22,895 nucleotides of DNA from JBARRS01 sp049644345 (GTDB taxonomy: Bacteria; Actinomycetota; Thermoleophilia; Gaiellales; Gaiellaceae), in NCBI GenBank assembly GCA_049644345.1, contig JBARRS010000132.1, positions 1 through 22,895 on the forward strand, written 5' to 3'. Position numbers and translations under genes: made by a program. Below the pieces are notes generated by a model, which was given only the letters and a program-made list of their open reading frames with translations, searched no databases and was not told the DNA's origin. Of the stretch, positions 19,115-22,895 are shown piece after piece (position 1 is the stretch's first letter; the number at the start of each line of letters is the position of its first letter).

Positions 19115-20530
19115 CTAGACGACGTCGATCTTGATCACGTCTGTCGTGCCGGGCCTGTTGACGGCCGTACCTCCGGTGATGACGACGCGCTCGCCGCTCG
19201 AGACGAGGCCGCTCGCACGCGCGGCGTCGAGCGCACGCTCCCAGAGATCCTCGACATCCCGCGCTTCCGGAATCAGCACCGGGGTCACACCCCACTCGAT
19301 CGCCATCTGCCGCACTGCCTCTGGCTTGTGCGTCAGACCGAGGATCGGGCGCCGGGGCCGCAGGCGGGCGACAACCGAGGCAGTCCGGCCCGAGAAGGTC
19401 GGCACGAGCATCGCAGCCGCGCCCAGGGCCTCCGCGAGGTCGCAGGCTGCGTTGGACATCGCCTCGCCGACGCTCGGCTCCTCGCTCTGATCTGGAAGCT
19501 GGTGCCGGTAGCCGAGGCTCGGCTCGACGGCGCACGCGATCTGGTCCATGTACGCGACCGCCTCAATCGGGTACTGGCCGAGCGCAGTCTCGCCCGAGAG
19601 CATCACCGCGGAGGTTCCGTCGAGGATCGCGTTCGCGACGTCGCTCGCCTCGGCGCGCGTCGGATCCGGATGGTGGATCATCGACTCGAGCATCTGCGTC
19701 GCGGTGATCACCGGCTTCCCCTGCTGGAGCGCGGCGTTGATGATCCGCTTCTGGAGCAGCGGCACCGACGCGGCCCCGATCTCGACGCCGAGGTCGCCCC
19801 GCGCGACCATCAGAGCGTCGGCGTCGGCGACCACCTCGTGCAGCGCGTCGATCGCCTCCGCCTTCTCGATCTTCGCGATCACGTGAGCCTTCGAGCCGGC
19901 ATGCTCGATCAGGTCGCGCAGGTCGCGCACGTCAGCGGCCGAGCGCACGAAGGAGAGCGCGACGAAGTCGACCCCGAGCTCGAGCGCGAACTCGAGGTCG
20001 TCCAGGTCCTTACGTGTCAGCGAGGGAATCGGGACCGGGACGCCGGGCACGTTCACGCCCTTGTGCGAGCTGACCGAGCCTCCCGCCAGGACGGCGCAGC
20101 GTGCGCGGCCGTGCTCGATTCCGACTACACGCAGCCGGATGAGGCCGTCGTCGATCAGAACTTCATGCCCGGGCTGGAGCACCTCGCCGATCACGGCCGG
20201 GCTCACCGGAACCCCGCCGTTCCGTTTCGTCTCGTCGCCGCCGACGACGACCTCGTCGCCGCTTACGAGCACAAGAGGCTCGTCGAGATCGCCGACGCGG
20301 AGCTTCGGCCCCTGGAGGTCGGCGATCAAAGCCAGCGGACGCCCGATCTCCTCCTCGACGGCGCGGACCACGCGCGCGCGCTCGGCGTGCTCGTCGTGCG
20401 TCCCGTGCGAGAGATTGAGGCGCGCTCCGTCCATCCCCGCCTCGACGAGGGCGCGCAGTACCTCGGGCGACGAGGACGCGGGGCCGATCGTCGCCACGAT
20501 CTTCGTGCGACGGGGAGGCGCGACGGTCAT
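19115..20530 (-). CDS. pyk: Pyruvate kinase
   Basis: The 471-residue enzyme converts phosphoenolpyruvate and ADP to pyruvate and ATP. Clear signatures are RRTKIVATIGPAS, ARLNLSHG, the active-site VIAKIEKAEAID with K220 and E222, MVARGDLGVEI and ITATQMLESM, followed by the GETALGQYP lid region and a C-terminal allosteric-type domain. At the position that determines monovalent cation dependence (rabbit E117) this protein has K76, within DLQGPKLRVG, the pattern of K+-independent enzymes. The length is standard. The ATG at 20530 has TACGCT seven bases upstream and a GGAG inside the spacer. It is followed by ftsB in the same direction and preceded by a GntR gene 58 bases away. Confidence 0.97.
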   Translation of the reverse strand: MTVAPPRRTKIVATIGPASSSPEVLRALVEAGMDGARLNLSHGTHDEHAERARVVRAVEEEIGRPLALIADLQGPKLRVGDLDEPLVLVSGDEVVVGGDETKRNGGVPVSPAVIGEVLQPGHEVLIDDGLIRLRVVGIEHGRARCAVLAGGSVSSHKGVNVPGVPVPIPSLTRKDLDDLEFALELGVDFVALSFVRSAADVRDLRDLIEHAGSKAHVIAKIEKAEAIDALHEVVADADALMVARGDLGVEIGAASVPLLQKRIINAALQQGKPVITATQMLESMIHHPDPTRAEASDVANAILDGTSAVMLSGETALGQYPIEAVAYMDQIACAVEPSLGYRHQLPDQSEEPSVGEAMSNAACDLAEALGAAAMLVPTFSGRTASVVARLRPRRPILGLTHKPEAVRQMAIEWGVTPVLIPEARDVEDLWERALDAARASGLVSSGERVVITGGTAVNRPGTTDVIKIDVV

Positions 20531-20537
20531 TGCTCCA

Positions 20538-20543
20538 AGCGTA
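20538..20543 (-). promoter_or_regulatory. -10 element of pyk
   Basis: TACGCT on the minus strand, seven bases before ATG 20530. The spacer contains GGAG, so either a leaderless start or, from a promoter further upstream, a Shine-Dalgarno start is possible. Confidence 0.35.
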
Positions 20544-20588
20544 GCGAGCGCGTCTCACGGCGCCAGTCGTTTGTCCGCTTCCTTTAGT

Positions 20589-20936
20589 TCAGCCGACGTT
20601 CTCGATGATTCGAATCAGCTCGTCGAGCTCGTAGCCCTGACGGCGAGCGAACCGCACGAGCTCCCGCGCGCATGCGGTGACGGCGCCGCGCTCAGGCGTG
20701 CCGGCCACCGTGATGGCGCGCCCGCGGCGGAACTCCAGAAGCCCCTCGGCGCGCAGTCCGCGGAGCGCGCGCAACACGGTGTTCGTGTTGACGCCCAGCA
20801 CGGCCGCAAGATCGCGGGCCGGCGGAAGGCGCTCGCCCGGCCGCGCCTCTCCGTTGGCGATCGCGCGCCGGATCTCCGCCGCGACCTGCTCATGGAGATC
20901 CGTGGACTCTCGCCTGTCGACCTTGACAGGGAACAT
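20589..20936 (-). CDS. GntR-family regulator, YtrA-like
   Basis: The 115-residue protein has a GntR winged helix-turn-helix (about 12-78): LHEQVAAEIRRAIANGEARPGERLPPARDLAAVLG, broken here at residues 14-48, then VNTNTVLRALRGLRAEGLLEFRRGRAITV. A short C-terminal helical tail follows (about 85-115) in place of a ligand-binding domain. This compact layout is that of the YtrA subfamily, which usually represses its own gene and a neighbouring transporter operon. Here the divergent neighbour is a membrane-anchored propeller protein, only 26 bases away, whose -35 lies inside the first codons of this gene. GntR is therefore the natural candidate to control both. The inducer is unknown. Confidence 0.92.
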   Translation of the reverse strand: MFPVKVDRRESTDLHEQVAAEIRRAIANGEARPGERLPPARDLAAVLGVNTNTVLRALRGLRAEGLLEFRRGRAITVAGTPERGAVTACARELVRFARRQGYELDELIRIIENVG

Positions 20937-20956
20937 GGTGCTAGCAATAGTAGCTT
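20923..20956 (+). promoter_or_regulatory. Bidirectional promoter between gntR and the propeller gene
   Basis: On the plus strand TTGACA (20923-20928), a 17-base spacer and AATAGT (20946-20951) form a near-consensus promoter; TAGCTT (20951-20956), exactly six bases before GTG 20963, is an alternative leaderless -10. On the minus strand TACTAT (20952-20947) covers the same bases and stands ten bases before ATG 20936. GCTA (20940-20943) and TAGC (20951-20954) form an inverted repeat with a seven-base gap, a possible operator. Confidence 0.5.
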
Positions 20957-20962
20957 CATCCT

Positions 20963-22396
20963 GTGACGGTCATCGCGCCTCCGCGTCCGCCGAGCGGCGG
21001 AGATCCCGAAGCCCTGATCGAGGAGGCGCGCCGTCGGCAACGCCGGCGACGGCAACGGCTCATCGGTTTGGCAGCATTGCTTGTCGCCGCTGGTCTCTCT
21101 GCGTACTTCGTCGTCGATCGCGGCGGCGGCGGGCATCCTCGCCTGTCCGGCGCCGGCAAACGACACTTTGCGAGTCGCCGCTGTCCCGGCATCGCGCTGG
21201 GCACCGTCGCCTTCGTTCGCGACGGGGCGCTCGCGACAGTCGACCTTCGCACCTGCACGACCCGGGTGCTTGTCTCAAGCGGTGTCGCCGGTCCGGTTCA
21301 GTTCAGCCCCGACGGCCGGTACATCGCATTCAAGGGCGGCTACGTCCCGCGCGGCGGCGGCGCGGTCCGTCGTACGCCGTCGGGCGTCTTTCCCACGCCG
21401 GCAGGTGTCTGGTCCACGCGCGGCGACTCGCTTGCCTTCGCGACGGCGAAGGGCGGCGCCGAGCTCCTCGGACCGAATGGCAAGGCTCGCGTGCTCTTGC
21501 CAGACGGCTGGGGTGCGACAGGCTTCGCCTTCTCTCCGGACGGCCGGACACTCGCGGTGTCGCGCTCGCTTTTGACGATTCGCACGAGTCCGCCTTATCA
21601 CCAGGAGATCTGGGGCATCGATCTGGCGACGGGGAAGCGGCGCGAGCTGTTTCGCGTGCACAAAGAGCCGGCGAGCATTTCCGGAGCCGTGTTGCAGAAC
21701 GGGGTCGCCTCCCCGTTGCTCGTCGGATTCTCACCGGACGGCCGCTGGCTCCTGTTCCGCGAGTACATCGGGGCCTCGCTCGCCGCCGACGGCGCGGCGC
21801 TGCTCATCCTGCCGGCCGCGGGCGGACGCGCCGTCGCAATCGGGCGCGAGCTGCTCTACCCCGACTTCGTGACCTGGTGCGGGAACAAGCTCGTCTTTGT
21901 TGTCAACCACGGCGGCAGACAGGTGACGCTTGGAGGCGGAATCGCCGCCGCTGCGCGGCCGAGCTGGCGACCGCGCACGATCCTGCGCGCCGGCGGCAAG
22001 ACGAGCTGGAACTCGGTGGCCTGCCCGACCCCGGTCGCCGCCGCGCGCGGCGGTGGCGGGCTCGTCGTCGCGGGCGGACCTACGTCGGACAACACACCCT
22101 TCGGGCAAGAGCACCGCTCGCTCTGGCTCGTCTCGCCGACGAAAGCGGCGCGACCACAGCTGCTCTCGCAGACCGTGCCGCCCCGCCGCGAGACCGACGA
22201 GCTGCCGATGTGGTCCGGCGACGGACGCTGGATCGTGTACGTGCGAACGAAGGCCGGAGGAATTCAAGCCCGCGGCAGCCTCTACGCGATCGATCCCTTC
22301 GGCGGCAACCAGATCGGCCCAATCGCCTCGGTCGGAAAGACCGGGAACTACTACGGAGCCTACGGCTGGTCGAGCCAGCTCGACTGGCACCGCTGA
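20963..22396 (+). CDS. Membrane-anchored TolB-like beta-propeller (PD40/WD40) protein
   Basis: The 477-residue protein begins with a charged cytoplasmic segment (DPEALIEEARRRQRRRRQR), then one membrane helix (about 33-51), and a long exposed region with PD40-type propeller blades. Blade signatures are VQFSPDGRYIAFKGG, FAFSPDGRTLAVSRS, VGFSPDGRWLLFREY and PMWSGDGRWIVYVRT. Cysteine pairs (RRCPG with RTCTT, and WCGN with ACPT) could form disulfides outside the cell. Such propellers usually bind other proteins or ligands; no enzyme motif is visible. The start GTG 20963 fits the leaderless layout. The gene is divergent from gntR and convergent with enolase, leaving four bases between the stops. 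The function is unknown; envelope sensing or scaffolding is an inference. Confidence 0.88.
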   Translation: MTVIAPPRPPSGGDPEALIEEARRRQRRRRQRLIGLAALLVAAGLSAYFVVDRGGGGHPRLSGAGKRHFASRRCPGIALGTVAFVRDGALATVDLRTCTTRVLVSSGVAGPVQFSPDGRYIAFKGGYVPRGGGAVRRTPSGVFPTPAGVWSTRGDSLAFATAKGGAELLGPNGKARVLLPDGWGATGFAFSPDGRTLAVSRSLLTIRTSPPYHQEIWGIDLATGKRRELFRVHKEPASISGAVLQNGVASPLLVGFSPDGRWLLFREYIGASLAADGAALLILPAAGGRAVAIGRELLYPDFVTWCGNKLVFVVNHGGRQVTLGGGIAAAARPSWRPRTILRAGGKTSWNSVACPTPVAAARGGGGLVVAGGPTSDNTPFGQEHRSLWLVSPTKAARPQLLSQTVPPRRETDELPMWSGDGRWIVYVRTKAGGIQARGSLYAIDPFGGNQIGPIASVGKTGNYYGAYGWSSQLDWHR

Positions 22397-22400
22397 GCGG

Positions 22401-22895
22401 CTAGCGCGAGCGGCGAAAGCGCGGAAACGCTTCCCAGCCGGGATACTCCGCCCGCGCTCCAAGCTCTTCTTCGATCCGCAGCAGCTGGTTGTACTTCGCG
22501 ACGCGATCGGTGCGCGAAGGCGCACCCGTCTTGATCTGGCCGGCGCCCGTCGCAACCGCCAGGTCGGCGACCGTGGTGTCCTCTGTCTCGCCCGAGCGGT
22601 GCGAGATCACGACGCCGTAGCCGTTCGAGCGGGCAAGCTCGATCGTGTCCAGCGTCTCGGTCAGCGTCCCGATCTGATTCACCTTGACGAGGATCGCGTT
22701 CGCGACGCCCTCGTCGATGCCGCGTCGAAGCCGATCGGGGTTCGTGACGAAGATGTCGTCCCCGACGAGTTGAACTCGCTCGCCGAGGTGCTCGGTCAGC
22801 TCGGCCCAAGAGGCCCACTCGTCCTCGGCGAGCGGATCCTCGAACGAGAGGATCGGATAGCGGTCGAGCAGCTCGCCCCAAAACTCGTTCATCGC
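22401..22895 (-). CDS. eno: Enolase (3' part, cut by right edge)
   Basis: The visible 164 residues are the C-terminal part of enolase, which interconverts 2-phosphoglycerate and phosphoenolpyruvate. They show SFEDPLAEDEW, VGDDIFVTN, the catalytic-lysine strand ILVKVNQIGT, SHRSGETED, and GQIKTGAPSRTDRVAKYNQLL, split at the substrate-binding lysine of QIK. The Mg2+ ligands of SFEDP and GDD are present. The first half of the gene lies beyond the window. It reads toward the propeller gene on the other strand, with only four bases between stops, so no intrinsic terminator fits between them. Together with pyk and ftsB it marks a displaced version of the usual actinobacterial eno-ftsB-DUF501 block. 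Confidence 0.97.
   Translation of the reverse strand, partial: AMNEFWGELLDRYPILSFEDPLAEDEWASWAELTEHLGERVQLVGDDIFVTNPDRLRRGIDEGVANAILVKVNQIGTLTETLDTIELARSNGYGVVISHRSGETEDTTVADLAVATGAGQIKTGAPSRTDRVAKYNQLLRIEEELGARAEYPGWEAFPRFRRSR

Noticed and set aside
19094..22404. Long plus-strand open frames opposite pyk and in another frame over the propeller gene
   Set aside because: Shadows caused by high GC in the third codon position; the correct frames carry clear enzyme or propeller motifs.
1..22895. CRISPR array, tRNA/rRNA genes, toxin-antitoxin or phage-defence cluster
   Set aside because: I looked for regular repeats, cloverleaf-like sequences and known families and saw none; intergenic gaps are all under about 110 bases.

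Overview
The window is gene-dense, strongly GC-rich chromosomal DNA with many GTG and TTG starts. It best fits a high-GC actinomycete, probably class Thermoleophilia (Gaiellales/Solirubrobacterales-like). The reasons are a mycobacterial-type 7Fe ferredoxin, an Rv2578c-type radical SAM protein, an eno/ftsB/DUF501 neighbourhood, multi-GAF SpoIIE phosphatase signalling and an N-terminal 'EALIEEARRRQRRRR' membrane anchor. The placement is inferred from gene content only. I see no rRNA, tRNA, CRISPR array, insertion sequence, prophage or plasmid function, and no gene-free stretch longer than about 100 bases.

Layout. 1-1903: edge-truncated cupredoxin (-), pterin-4a-carbinolamine dehydratase (+), CNNM/CorC transporter-like protein (-). 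2011-4958: radical SAM protein, NarL-type response regulator, its histidine kinase and a 63-residue protein (+). 4951-7676: minus-strand set with a degenerate receiver protein, 7Fe ferredoxin, small basic Rho_N-like protein, VOC protein and a compact flavoprotein. 7747-9548: CPA1 cation/proton antiporter, Rieske ferredoxin and DUF309 (+). 9545-12232: minus-strand L,D-transpeptidase, TlpA/ResA thioredoxin, CcmH and CcdA, a cell-wall plus cytochrome c maturation operon. 12275-15804: four-GAF SpoIIE phosphatase overlapping a glycerophosphodiesterase (-). 15866-16603: two small membrane proteins (+). 16473-19051: FtsB, DUF501, two small proteins, an HTH-receiver fusion and a PAP2 phosphatase (-). 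19115-22895: pyruvate kinase (-), a GntR regulator (-) divergent from an anchored TolB-like propeller (+), and the 3' part of enolase (-).

Regulation is the most unusual aspect. About half of the genes have a TANNNT-like -10 hexamer only 6-9 bases before the start codon, the layout expected for leaderless mRNAs. In two clear cases the stop codon of the upstream gene forms the first three bases of that hexamer. A near-perfect Gram-positive LexA box abuts the -10 of the radical SAM gene, so that gene is probably SOS-controlled. A 26-base gap between gntR and the propeller gene appears to hold a bidirectional promoter with superposed -10 elements. I found no obvious new multi-gene system; the most novel material is promoter architecture and overlapping-gene arrangement around mostly ordinary genes.
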